Shown in pieces: positions 8,432 through 17,137 of a stretch of DNA of 58,317 nt. This DNA comes from VRUE01 sp035260485 (GTDB lineage: Bacteria > Actinomycetota > Thermoleophilia > Solirubrobacterales > 70-9). The translations under genes and the position numbers were made by a program. How positions within the stretch are numbered: position 1 is the stretch's first letter; the number at the start of each line of letters is the position of its first letter. The DNA lies in assembly GCA_035260485.1 (NCBI GenBank), contig DATFVC010000028.1:1-58317 (forward strand). The letters are read 5' to 3'. Below the pieces are notes generated by a model that saw only the letters and a program-made list of their open reading frames with translations, was not told the DNA's origin and ran no database searches.

Positions 8432-9246
8432 ACCCCGGCGTTCTCACCGTCTACCGCTGGGAGCTGCGCAAGCTGCGCTCCCAGAAGCGAACCTATCTCG
8501 GCCTCGGAGCGGCCGCGGTGGTGCCGCTTATCTTCGTCGTCGCGCTCGTCACCCAGGGTGGCGGTCCCAACGAGGTCGCCTTCGGCCGCTACGTCCACGA
8601 CACCGGGCTCGCCATCCCCCTCGTCCTGCTGCTCTTCGGATCGGTCTGGATGTTCCCGCTGATCACCGCCCTGGTGGCCGGTGACATCGTCGCCGCCGAG
8701 GATCGCCACGACACGCTGAAGACGATCCTCACCCGCTCGGTCGAGCGCCACCAGGTCTTCGCCGGCAAGGTCCTCGCCACGTTCACCTATGCGGTGGCGG
8801 CGATCGCCGTCACCGGAGCCGTCTCCCTCGGCGCCGGCATCCTCGCCTCGGGGTTCAACTCGATCCTCAGCCTCTCCGGCACGCGAATATCCGCGGTCGA
8901 AGGCCTGGGCCTCGTCGGCGCCAGCCTGCTCGTCTACCTGATCCCGATCGTTGCGATCGCCTGCATCGGCCTGCTGCTCTCGACCGTCTTTCGCAACAGC
9001 GCCGCGGCGATCGTCGGCACGCTGATGTTCTCGCTGCTGATCCAGCTGATCGGCATCCTGCCCGGGCTCGGCGGTCTCCAGCCCTACCTGCTGAGCACGC
9101 AGTTCAACGCCTGGCAGGGATTGCTGCGCTCGCCGGTGGACTGGGCGCCGATCGTCCGCGCCGTCTGGGTCTGCGCGCTCTACGCGATTCCTGCCCTGAT
9201 GGCTGCCGGCCTGGTCTTCCTGCGCCGCGACGTGGCGGGCGACTGA
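8428..9246 (+). CDS. ABC-2 type exporter permease
   Basis: The 272-residue protein starts at a GTG overlapping the ATPase stop. It begins with YRWELRKLRSQKRTY, the cytoplasmic coupling segment of ABC-2 permeases. About six hydrophobic spans follow (near residues 25-45, 60-85, 115-140, 165-195, 200-220 and 245-265). DRHDTLKTILTRSVER between spans 2 and 3 is typical of NatB/YhaP-like bacitracin or lantibiotic efflux permeases. With the upstream ATPase it forms a dimeric exporter. It sits four bases before the response regulator, so transporter and TCS are co-expressed. Confidence 0.88.
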   Translation: MNPGVLTVYRWELRKLRSQKRTYLGLGAAAVVPLIFVVALVTQGGGPNEVAFGRYVHDTGLAIPLVLLLFGSVWMFPLITALVAGDIVAAEDRHDTLKTILTRSVERHQVFAGKVLATFTYAVAAIAVTGAVSLGAGILASGFNSILSLSGTRISAVEGLGLVGASLLVYLIPIVAIACIGLLLSTVFRNSAAAIVGTLMFSLLIQLIGILPGLGGLQPYLLSTQFNAWQGLLRSPVDWAPIVRAVWVCALYAIPALMAAGLVFLRRDVAGD

Positions 9247-9250
9247 GCGC

Positions 9251-9910
9251 GTGGCGGAGCGGGTTCTGATCGTCGAGGACGACGCTCCGGTCCGGCGGAT
9301 GCTGGAGCGCAGCCTTGGGGCAGAGGGATTCGAGGTTCGATCCACGGCCGACGGAGGGGCTGCGTTGGCAATGGCGGAGGACTCGGCGCCCGACCTGGTC
9401 GTGCTCGACGTCGCGATGCCCGGCCTCACCGGCATCGACGTCTGCCGGCGGCTGCGCGACAAGGGCCTCACCGGCGGTGTCCTGATGCTCACGGCCCGGG
9501 ACGCGATCGAGGACCGGGTACGCGGGCTCGATGCCGGAGCCGACGACTACATGGCGAAGCCGTTTGCGATCGACGAGGTCGTCGCCCGGCTCCATGCCCT
9601 CACCCGGCGCGGGCGCGACCGCAGCGACCGCCTCAGCTTTGCGGGGCTCACCTTGGACACCACGACCAACACGGTCGAAAGAGGAGGTGGGGGCGCGATC
9701 GAATTGAGCGCGCGCGAGGGCCAGCTGCTCGAGCTGCTGTTGCGCGATCCCCGCAGCGTCGTCTCCCGCGACGCCGCTATCGAGCGAATCTGGAGCGGGG
9801 CCGCGGTGGACAACATCGTCGATCGCTATGTCGGCAGGCTGCGGCGCAAGCTCGGCGATCCGCCCCTGATCCGGACCGTGCGGGGGGTCGGCTTCATACT
9901 CGACGCGTGA
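9251..9910 (+). CDS. OmpR/PhoB-family response regulator
   Basis: The 219-residue protein has a receiver domain (residues 1-115): acidic pair VEDDAP, phospho-acceptor in LVVLDVAMPG, MLTARD and MAKPF. It then has a winged-helix effector domain ending in IVDRYVGRLRRKLGDPPLIRTVRGVGF. The GTG start lies just after the permease gene, and the stop overlaps the kinase start (GTGA). The likely target is the direct repeat at 6206, so the operon is probably autoregulated. The effector domain differs from the other three regulators in the window. Confidence 0.92.
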   Translation: MAERVLIVEDDAPVRRMLERSLGAEGFEVRSTADGGAALAMAEDSAPDLVVLDVAMPGLTGIDVCRRLRDKGLTGGVLMLTARDAIEDRVRGLDAGADDYMAKPFAIDEVVARLHALTRRGRDRSDRLSFAGLTLDTTTNTVERGGGGAIELSAREGQLLELLLRDPRSVVSRDAAIERIWSGAAVDNIVDRYVGRLRRKLGDPPLIRTVRGVGFILDA

Positions 9911-11292
9911 GGGGCAGAAGCCTCAGCATTCGCCTGATCGCCGCCTCGATCGCCGCGGTCCTGCTGGCGGTGCTCGTCTTCGGCGTCGGCGCCCGGATCA
10001 TCGTCAGCAGCCAGATGCACTCCTCCCTGGACCGGAGCCTGCGCCAGCGGGCGATCGAAGTGGCGCGTCTCAGCGTCTCCGCGCCGGCGGTCCTCACCGC
10101 TCCCGGTGCGCTCGAATCGCCGCTCTCAGGCAGGCAGTTGAGCGTCGAGGTGCTCGATCGCAAGCAGGCGATCGTCGCGCGTTCGCTCGCTCTGGGGGCG
10201 AAGCTGCTCCCGCGTGGGCCCGAGGTCACCGCTGCGCTGCGTGGGAGCAGCGGCTTCGCCGACGCGGAACTCGACGGCGAACCGATCCGGGTGTTTGCGG
10301 CGCCGATCGCCGACGTCAGTGGGCCGGCCGCCGGAGGGGTCGTGCTGGTCGCGTCCAGCACCGCCGACATCGAGGACACCCTTCACCAGCTCAGCCTGCT
10401 GCTCCTGCTCTGTGGGGCGATCGCGGTCGTCGCGGGGGGCCTGGCGGCGGCCTTCCTGACCAGGCGCAGCGTGCGACCGCTGCGTCAACTTTCGTCCTCG
10501 GCGACGACGATCGAGCGCACGGGTGACGCTTCTCGCCGGCTCGCGGAGCCCGCAACGCCGGAGGAGATCGGCGATCTGGCCCGCGCTTTGAATGGCATGC
10601 TCGCCGCGCTCGAGCGCTCGCGCGAGCGGGAACGCCGCTTCCTCGCCGATGCGAGTCACGAGCTGAGAACGCCGCTCACCTCACTGATCGGCAATGTCGA
10701 CTTCCTCTCGCGCCACGGCGCTGGCAAGGAGGTCGTCGCCGACCTGCGCAGCGACGCGGAGCGTCTGCGCCGCCTCGTCGACGACCTGCTCGTGCTCGAG
10801 CGCGAGAGCGGCGCGGTCGCGCCCGAGCAGCCGGTGCGTCTCGAGCAGGCCGTTGCGAAGGCCAGCGCCGGGAATCCCAATGTGGTCGCCCGGATAGAGG
10901 GATCGGCGACGGTGATCGGCGAGCCCGGGGCGCTCGCGCGCAGCCTGGAGAACCTGCTTGAAAACGCGACGGTGCACGGCCCTCCCGGGGGCCGAGTCGA
11001 GATCTCGATGAAGATCGTGGACGGACGGGTCGAGGTGACGGTAAGCGACGAAGGGGCGGGATTCCCGCCGGGCGCCGAGGAGGTCGCCTTCGAGCGTTTC
11101 TGGCGCGCCGAGGAGGCGGCCGGGCGCTCGGGCTCGGGAATCGGCTTGGCGATCGTCAAGGCGACGGCGGAGCGCCACGGGGGAGAGGTCCGGGCGAGCG
11201 GCTCCACGGTTACGATCACGCTCCCGATCGTTCCGGCGGTTGCCGAGGGCGATTCATCCGCCGAACCGGTTTGGCTCGATACTGGGCTTTAG
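9907..11292 (+). CDS. sensor histidine kinase
   Basis: The 461-residue kinase has one span at residues 8-35, an extracytoplasmic sensor of about 120 residues, and a second span near 160-180. A HAMP linker (RRSVRPLRQLSSSATTI) follows. The H-box is FLADASHELRTPLTSLIG, the N-box ENLLENATVHGPPGG, and the G-boxes are DEGAGFPPG and GSGIGLAIVK. It pairs with the regulator at 9251 through a 4-bp overlap. The cognate signal may be the lipid or envelope state handled by the exporter in this operon. Confidence 0.92.
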   Translation: MRGRSLSIRLIAASIAAVLLAVLVFGVGARIIVSSQMHSSLDRSLRQRAIEVARLSVSAPAVLTAPGALESPLSGRQLSVEVLDRKQAIVARSLALGAKLLPRGPEVTAALRGSSGFADAELDGEPIRVFAAPIADVSGPAAGGVVLVASSTADIEDTLHQLSLLLLLCGAIAVVAGGLAAAFLTRRSVRPLRQLSSSATTIERTGDASRRLAEPATPEEIGDLARALNGMLAALERSRERERRFLADASHELRTPLTSLIGNVDFLSRHGAGKEVVADLRSDAERLRRLVDDLLVLERESGAVAPEQPVRLEQAVAKASAGNPNVVARIEGSATVIGEPGALARSLENLLENATVHGPPGGRVEISMKIVDGRVEVTVSDEGAGFPPGAEEVAFERFWRAEEAAGRSGSGIGLAIVKATAERHGGEVRASGSTVTITLPIVPAVAEGDSSAEPVWLDTGL

Positions 11293-11316
11293 GAAGCGCA
11301 TTTACTTTCAGCCGCT

Positions 11317-12354
11317 GTGACCCATCCCCCGCAAGCCACCCCAGCTCCGCCCGACGCCGATGTCCGCCTCTACTGGCGGGACTCGGTGGCTCGGCACGAG
11401 CAGCCCTCACTACGGCACAGCCTCGCCGACGTAGCCACCTCTGTGGTCCCGTATCTGGCCCTGACTGTCGCGATGTACCTCTGTCTCGACGTCTCGGTCT
11501 GGATCGCCCTCGCGCTCACAATTCCGGCGGCGGGCTTCCTCTTGAGGACCTTCGTCGTCTTCCACGACTGCGCCCATGGCTCCTTCCTCCCTACCAAGCG
11601 AGCAAATCTGTGGCTCGGCCGGCTCACCGGCCTGCTTGTCTTCCAGCCGTTCGGGAACTGGCGCCACAATCACGCCGTCCATCACGGCACCGCGGGCGAC
11701 CTCGACCGTCGCGGGACCGGGGACATCCCGACGCTGACCGTCGAGGAGTACCTGTCCCGCCCCTGGAGGCAGCGGCTGGGCTACCGGCTGTTTCGCAACC
11801 CCCTGGTGATGTTCGGGTTTGGTCCGATCTGGTCGTTGATGATCGGGCCCCGCATCTGGTCCAACAAGATGCGCCCGCGTCAGCAGCGCAGCGTGATCGC
11901 GACGAACCTGGCCCTCACGATCGTCATCGGGACGATCGTCTGGCTCGCCGGTCTAGAGGCCTGGCTGCTCGTGCAGATGCCGATCGCGATCCTCGCTGGC
12001 ACGCTGGGCGTCTTCATGTTCTACGTCCAGCACCAGTTCGAGGACGTCTACTGGGCAAGCTCCGAGCACTGGAGCTATGCCGACGCTGCCCTGCGGGGGA
12101 GCTCCTACCTGAGGTTGCCAAGGCTCTTCCAGTTCTTCAGCGGGAACATCGGCCTGCACCACGTTCACCACCTCAGCGCCAAGATTCCCAACTACAACCT
12201 GCAGCGCGCCCACGACGAGAACCCGATCTTCCACGCTGTCCCGGTGCTGAGCGTTCGCGACGGGCTGCGCTCGATCCGGTTCAAGGTGATCGATCCGACG
12301 AGCGGCCGGCTGCTGACCTGGAGCCAGGTCAAGGCTTATGTCGCTGTCGGCTGA
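11317..12354 (+). CDS. membrane fatty acid desaturase
   Basis: The 345-residue protein carries the three histidine boxes of acyl-lipid desaturases: HDCAH near residue 88, HNHAVHH near residue 115 and HHVHH near residue 287. Hydrophobic pairs at about residues 45-85 and 190-240 place the boxes on the cytoplasmic face. It should insert double bonds in membrane acyl chains using a di-iron centre and outside electron donors. The GTG lies 25 bases after the kinase stop and may belong to the same operon, tying membrane fluidity to that TCS. Its 3' end overlaps the convergent kinase gene by 19 bases. Confidence 0.9.
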   Translation: MTHPPQATPAPPDADVRLYWRDSVARHEQPSLRHSLADVATSVVPYLALTVAMYLCLDVSVWIALALTIPAAGFLLRTFVVFHDCAHGSFLPTKRANLWLGRLTGLLVFQPFGNWRHNHAVHHGTAGDLDRRGTGDIPTLTVEEYLSRPWRQRLGYRLFRNPLVMFGFGPIWSLMIGPRIWSNKMRPRQQRSVIATNLALTIVIGTIVWLAGLEAWLLVQMPIAILAGTLGVFMFYVQHQFEDVYWASSEHWSYADAALRGSSYLRLPRLFQFFSGNIGLHHVHHLSAKIPNYNLQRAHDENPIFHAVPVLSVRDGLRSIRFKVIDPTSGRLLTWSQVKAYVAVG

Positions 12355-13732
12355 ACGGCCCCCCGTTGCTCAACCGGGATAGCGATCCAAACGTCGGCTC
12401 CACCGGTGACCCTGTTTGCGACGTGGGCCGAGCCACCATGGCCTTCGGCGATCATCCAGGTGATCGCCAGGCCCAAGCCGGCCCCGTCGTTGCCATGGCT
12501 GGCATCGGCCTGGGTGAAGCGCTCGAAGGCATGGGCGATAAACGACGGTGGAAAGCCGGGACCCCTGTCGGTGACGTGCAGCTCGATCGAACCGTCCCGT
12601 TCTTGCGCGCTCAGCTCCACTGGAGAGCCGCCGTAGCGCAGGGCGTTGTCGATCAGGTTCGTCAGCGCCTGCTCCAGGCGGGCTCGGTCGGCGACTGCGC
12701 TGAGCGAAGCCGAGCCGTCTGGCGCGGAGCGAACGCTGACGTCCGCCTGGGCGTAGCGCGCCGCGACGCCGGCCAGCAGCTCCGCGACAGAGATGGTCTG
12801 CAGGCTCAGTGGGAGGCGCTCACTATCCCCGCGGGCCAGGAGAAGCAGATCGTCGGTCAGACGCGCCAGGCGGTCGGTATCGCCGATCGCCGCGGAGATC
12901 CCCTCGTCGAACTCCGCTCCAACCGGCCGCTCGCGCTGCATCAATTCCAGCTCGGCCTTCAGCATCGTCAGCGGCGTCCGCAGCTCGTGGCTGGCGTCAG
13001 CGACGAAGGCCCGCTCCCGGATCAGCCCGCCCTCGAGCCGGACCAGCATCTCGTTCAGGGTTTCGCCCAGTCGCCGCAGCTCGTCTCGTCCGGCGCTGAG
13101 GGGCAGCCGTTGACCCAGATCCTCGGCTGAGATCGCCGCTGCGCGGGTCCGCATCGCCTCGACCGGTCGCAGGGCCGCGCCGATCACCGCGTAGGCGGCG
13201 AGGGCGGCGAGAAGCAGCGCCGTCGGCTCGCCGATGAGAAGGAGAGCCCGCAGATTGGAGAGCGCCTGGTTGCGATCCTCGAGCGAGGTGCCGACGGCCA
13301 CCACCAGCTGCTGCTGCGGCGTGCGGACCGGGCTGGCGATCACCCGGACCGCCCCCGACTCGGCGAGATCAGTGTCGAGGTCGAAGGTGCTCGTGCCCGA
13401 GACTGCCCGCCGGATCTCCGCGGCGCTCAGCAACGGCGCTTTGCGCAGCCCCTCGGTCGCGCCCACGACCCTCCCGTTGGCGAGGATCTGCGCGAACCCC
13501 GTCCCGTCCCTCCCCTGGTTGCTTTCGCGCAGGGCGGCTTCCGCGCCGCCGGTCGCACCCTGCTGCAGCAGGGTGCTGACGACCTGAAGGTGAGTATGGA
13601 GACCCTGGTCGAGGCGGTTGTCGAGTTCCGTGCGCAAGCGCAGGTAGAGGAAGAAGCTGGTCGCGGTGAGGACGGCGGCCATCACGATCGTGAACGCCAG
13701 AGTCAGCTTCAGGCGTATCGGCAGGCGCCTGA

Positions 13733-13736
<4 letters not shown>
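12336..13736 (-). CDS. sensor histidine kinase
   Basis: The 466-residue kinase starts at a GTG overlapping the regulator stop (GTGA). It has a span at about residues 10-32, a periplasmic sensor to about 155 and a second span near 160-185. HAMP-like ALRPVEAMRTRAAAI precedes the H-box FVADASHELRTPLTML. The N-box is NLIDNALRYGG, the G-boxes DRGPGFPP and GAGLGLAITW. It is closely related in architecture and sequence to the kinase at 29896, including FVADASHELRTPL and the ALxPVEAMRxRAA linker. It is cognate to the regulator at 13733. Confidence 0.92.
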
Positions 13737-14413
<677 letters not shown>

Positions 14414-14433
14414 GGAAGCAGCGTCCAGGCCGA

Positions 14434-14451
14434 AGATGAAAGAAAGATGAA
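14434..14451 (-). promoter_or_regulatory. 11-bp-period TTCATCT direct repeat
   Basis: On the minus strand TTCATCT - 4 nt - TTCATCT stands about 20 bp before the ATG of the regulator at 14413. It is the most symmetric example of the window-wide motif. Autoregulation by this regulator or its paralogue at 29219 is inferred. Confidence 0.55.
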
Positions 14452-14532
14452 AATCGGAGAGTACGGTCCCGGCGATGGAACAACAGGTGGGCGGCCCCCA
14501 ATATAGGGGCCGCCCACATCAGTCGCGAGGAT

Positions 14533-14937
14533 CTATTCCTGTGACTGGCCCGACGCCTGGTGGTCGGCGTTGGGGTTGCCCGGCTCGTCCGCGTGGCCGC
14601 CCGGCCCGTCGTTGCCCGGGACCTCGGAACCGCTCGACTCCTGCGTCCCGGAGTCATTCGACCCTTGGTTGCCATCCTGGGTCTCTGCATCCTGGGAGCC
14701 ATCCGCCGTCTCGGCGTCCTGGGTCCCCTGCGCGCTGTTCGTGGCCTCGGCTCCGGCGGCTCCCGTGTCGGGAGTGGTCTGATCGCCGCTCTGCACTTCG
14801 TCGTGATCGGCGCCGGAGGACTGCTGGACGATCGGGGCGACCGGCGCCGCTCCCGCGGCTGCCAGCGCGGAACCTCCGAAGCTGAGCGCCGCCAGCACCC
14901 CGGCCCCCAGCAGAATCTTCTTGCCTTGCTTGAACAT
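14533..14937 (-). CDS. secreted low-complexity acidic protein
   Basis: The 134-residue protein has a strong ribosome site (AAAAGGAG) and a signal peptide (KQGKKILLGAGVLAALSFGGSALA). The mature chain is almost wholly disordered and rich in Gln, Asp, Gly, Ser, Glu and Asn (for example GSQDAETQDGNQG). It has no cysteine and no recognisable domain. It lies downstream of the kinase at 15016 but has its own promoter region with a TTCAC direct repeat (14989-15006), so it may be an envelope-stress target. It could be a cell-wall spacer or metal-binding polymer. Confidence 0.65.
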   Translation of the reverse strand: MFKQGKKILLGAGVLAALSFGGSALAAAGAAPVAPIVQQSSGADHDEVQSGDQTTPDTGAAGAEATNSAQGTQDAETADGSQDAETQDGNQGSNDSGTQESSGSEVPGNDGPGGHADEPGNPNADHQASGQSQE

Positions 14938-14988
14938 CTGAGCTCCTTTTGGTCGTTTGATCTGGCCCGACCATCGTGCGGGGCGTGG

Positions 14989-15006
14989 GTGAACTGACCG
15001 TGAAGT
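14989..15006 (-). promoter_or_regulatory. 11-bp-period TTCAC direct repeat
   Basis: On the minus strand ACTTCAC - 4 nt - AGTTCAC sits about 50 bp before the start of the secreted protein at 14937. Spacing is that of OmpR-family operators, but the half-site differs from TTCATCT. The regulator is unknown; the one at 16418 is next door. Confidence 0.4.
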
Positions 15007-15015
15007 TGGTTTCGG

Positions 15016-16413
15016 CTACCTCGACGCCCCGTTCGACCCCGGAACCTCGAAGGAGAAAGAGCTGCCGCCTCCCTCGGCGCTCTCCACCCAGATGCGGCCG
15101 CCGTGGGCCCGAATGATCTCCTTGCTGATCGAGAGACCCAGCCCGCTGCCCCCGCTGGAGCGGGTCCGCGAGGCATCCACCCGGTAGAACCGGTCGAAGA
15201 CCCGCGATTGTGCCTCTGCCGGGATCCCCGGGCCCGAGTCCTCAACCGTGAGCCCGGCCCGGCCGTCGTGCGACCAGACGCGCACTTCGACCTCACTGCC
15301 CCCCTCGCTGTGCTTGAGCGCGTTGTCCAAGAGGTTGGTCACCACCTGCCGCACGAGATCGGCGTCGGCGTGGGCGACGGCGTCCCCCTCGGCCAGCTTG
15401 ATCTCGACACCCCTGGCGACCGCGCCCGGCTGCAGCGGCTCGAGGGCGCTTGCGGCGACATCTCGGAGGCTTACCTGAGCCGGCAGCAGCTTCAGCCCAC
15501 CCTCGTCGACGCGGGCGAGCGTGAGCAGGTTCTCCACGATCCTGGTCATCCGGTCGATCTCCTCGCGGGCGCTCTGGAGAACCGCGCGCGCCTCGGGATC
15601 CAATTCCTCGTCGAGCAGCGTCACATCGAGCTCCGAGCGCATCACCGCAAGCGGGGTTCGCAGCTCGTGTGAGGCGTCGGCAACCAGCCGTCGCTTCTCG
15701 TAGACCCCTCGCTCGATCCTCTCGAGCATCCGGTTCAGCGTCCTCCCAAGGTGACCCAGCTCGTCTTCGCCCTTCGGCTCGCTGAGGCGCTCGTGGATGC
15801 GATCGATGCCGATTCGGTCCGCCGCCTCGGCCATCTTGCCCACTGGCCGCAGCGCCCGGCGCGCCAGCCACCATCCTCCGGCGCCGGCTGCCACCAGCGC
15901 CGCGAGGCCACCGACGACAAGCAGGAAGGTCACGCTTGCAATGGAGTCTTCGACGCTTCTGAGCGACTGCCCGACGACGAGCACACGATCACCGTGTTTG
16001 GTCGTCACGTCTCCGACCCATAGCCTGAACGACTGCCCCGTCGGCGCCAGCGTCCGGGTAGCGAAGAAGCGCCCTGCGCTCAAGGCGTGCCGGATCTGCT
16101 CGGTTGCCACCATCGGGCGGCGCGCCTCCCGGCCGTAGGAGACGAGGACATGACCCGAGCCGTCGAGCACCTGGGAGGCGGCAGGCCCCTGGGGCAGGGC
16201 GTGAAGAAGCGACGCGCTGACGTCGACGAACTCGGCCCGTCCTTCCGGATACGCGCGAGCAAGCTGTGCGGAGTCCGCCTCCAGGGAGCGCTCGACGCGC
16301 TGCTCGAGCTCGGATCGCAGCTGCACCGCGACGAAGACGGCGAGCACAGCGATGATCGCCGCCAGCACACCCACGTACCACGCAGTCAGCCGAGCGCGGA
16401 AGGAGAGTCGCAT
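15016..16413 (-). CDS. sensor histidine kinase of the minus-strand ABC module
   Basis: The 465-residue kinase has spans at about residues 12-32 and 158-180 around a periplasmic sensor. HAMP-like ALRPVGKMAEAADRI and DELGHLGRTLNRML lead to the H-box LVADASHELRTPLAVM. The N-box is NLLDNALKHSEGG, the G-boxes DSGPGIPAE and GSGLGLSISKEII. It is the last gene of the six-gene operon running down from 22008 and is paired with the regulator at 16418. It is of the PrrB/CutS-like general type and is not a close paralogue of the other kinases here. Confidence 0.92.
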   Translation of the reverse strand: MRLSFRARLTAWYVGVLAAIIAVLAVFVAVQLRSELEQRVERSLEADSAQLARAYPEGRAEFVDVSASLLHALPQGPAASQVLDGSGHVLVSYGREARRPMVATEQIRHALSAGRFFATRTLAPTGQSFRLWVGDVTTKHGDRVLVVGQSLRSVEDSIASVTFLLVVGGLAALVAAGAGGWWLARRALRPVGKMAEAADRIGIDRIHERLSEPKGEDELGHLGRTLNRMLERIERGVYEKRRLVADASHELRTPLAVMRSELDVTLLDEELDPEARAVLQSAREEIDRMTRIVENLLTLARVDEGGLKLLPAQVSLRDVAASALEPLQPGAVARGVEIKLAEGDAVAHADADLVRQVVTNLLDNALKHSEGGSEVEVRVWSHDGRAGLTVEDSGPGIPAEAQSRVFDRFYRVDASRTRSSGGSGLGLSISKEIIRAHGGRIWVESAEGGGSSFSFEVPGSNGASR

Positions 16414-16417
16414 TTTG

Positions 16418-17089
16418 CTACTCCGGCTCGAGCGAGTAGCCCACGCCGCGCACGGTGCGGATCAGGGGACGGCCAAACGGCTGCTCCAGCTTCCTGCGGA
16501 GATAGCTCACGTAGACGTCCACGATGTTCGTTGACCCCGCGTAGTTCATGTCCCACACATGTTCCAGCAGGTGGGTCCGGGAGACGACGTCTCCGCAATG
16601 GCGCGCCAGGAACTCGAGCAGAGCGAACTCCCGCGCAGTCAGCTCGACCGCCTGCCCAGCGCGCGCCACCGTGTGCCTGGCTGGATCCACCTCGAGGTCG
16701 CCGACGACTATCCGTGCCGGGCGTTCCCCCGGGTGGCGCCTCAGCAGGGCGCGAAGGCGGGCGAGAAGCTCATCGAACGCGAAGGGCTTGACGAGGTAGT
16801 CGTCGGCGCCCGAGTCGAGCCCGCGGATGCGATCTTCGACACCGTCTCGCGCGGTCAGCATCAGCACCGGCGGCCACTTCTCCTTGCCGCGAAGGTCCCT
16901 GCAGACCTGGAAGCCGTCTTGGCCCGGAAGCATCACGTCCAGCACGATCGCGTCGTAGTCGTAGACGCTCGCGTGGCCGATCGCCTCCTCGCCGTCCTGC
17001 GCGAGGTCGACGGCATAGCCCACCCGGCGCAGCCCCCGGGCGAGGGCATCCGCCATCTTGATCTCGTCCTCAACGACCAGTACTCGCAT
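16418..17089 (-). CDS. OmpR/PhoB-family response regulator
   Basis: I take the ATG at 17089 (MRVLVVEDEIKMA) rather than an in-frame ATG further upstream, because GAGGA lies just before it. The 223-residue protein has receiver motifs IVLDVMLPGQDGF, MLTARD and LVKPF. Its winged helix has STNIVDVYVSYLRRKLEQPF and ends TVRGVGYSLEPE. It follows the permease gene by about 48 bases and is probably co-transcribed with the transporter. A triple AGAGGAC-type repeat upstream of the operon (22057-22084) is a candidate target. Confidence 0.92.
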   Translation of the reverse strand: MRVLVVEDEIKMADALARGLRRVGYAVDLAQDGEEAIGHASVYDYDAIVLDVMLPGQDGFQVCRDLRGKEKWPPVLMLTARDGVEDRIRGLDSGADDYLVKPFAFDELLARLRALLRRHPGERPARIVVGDLEVDPARHTVARAGQAVELTAREFALLEFLARHCGDVVSRTHLLEHVWDMNYAGSTNIVDVYVSYLRRKLEQPFGRPLIRTVRGVGYSLEPE

Positions 17090-17137
17090 TGTTCCTCGGC
17101 TGTTCCATCCAATCATCCCGCTTCGCGCCTGTCCGGT

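Noticed and set aside
8149..9492. 447-residue minus-strand frame opposite the ABC-2 exporter genes
   Set aside because: Antisense shadow: very low complexity Arg/Asp/Glu/Gly composition and no recognisable motif, while the plus strand has clear ABC and regulator motifs.
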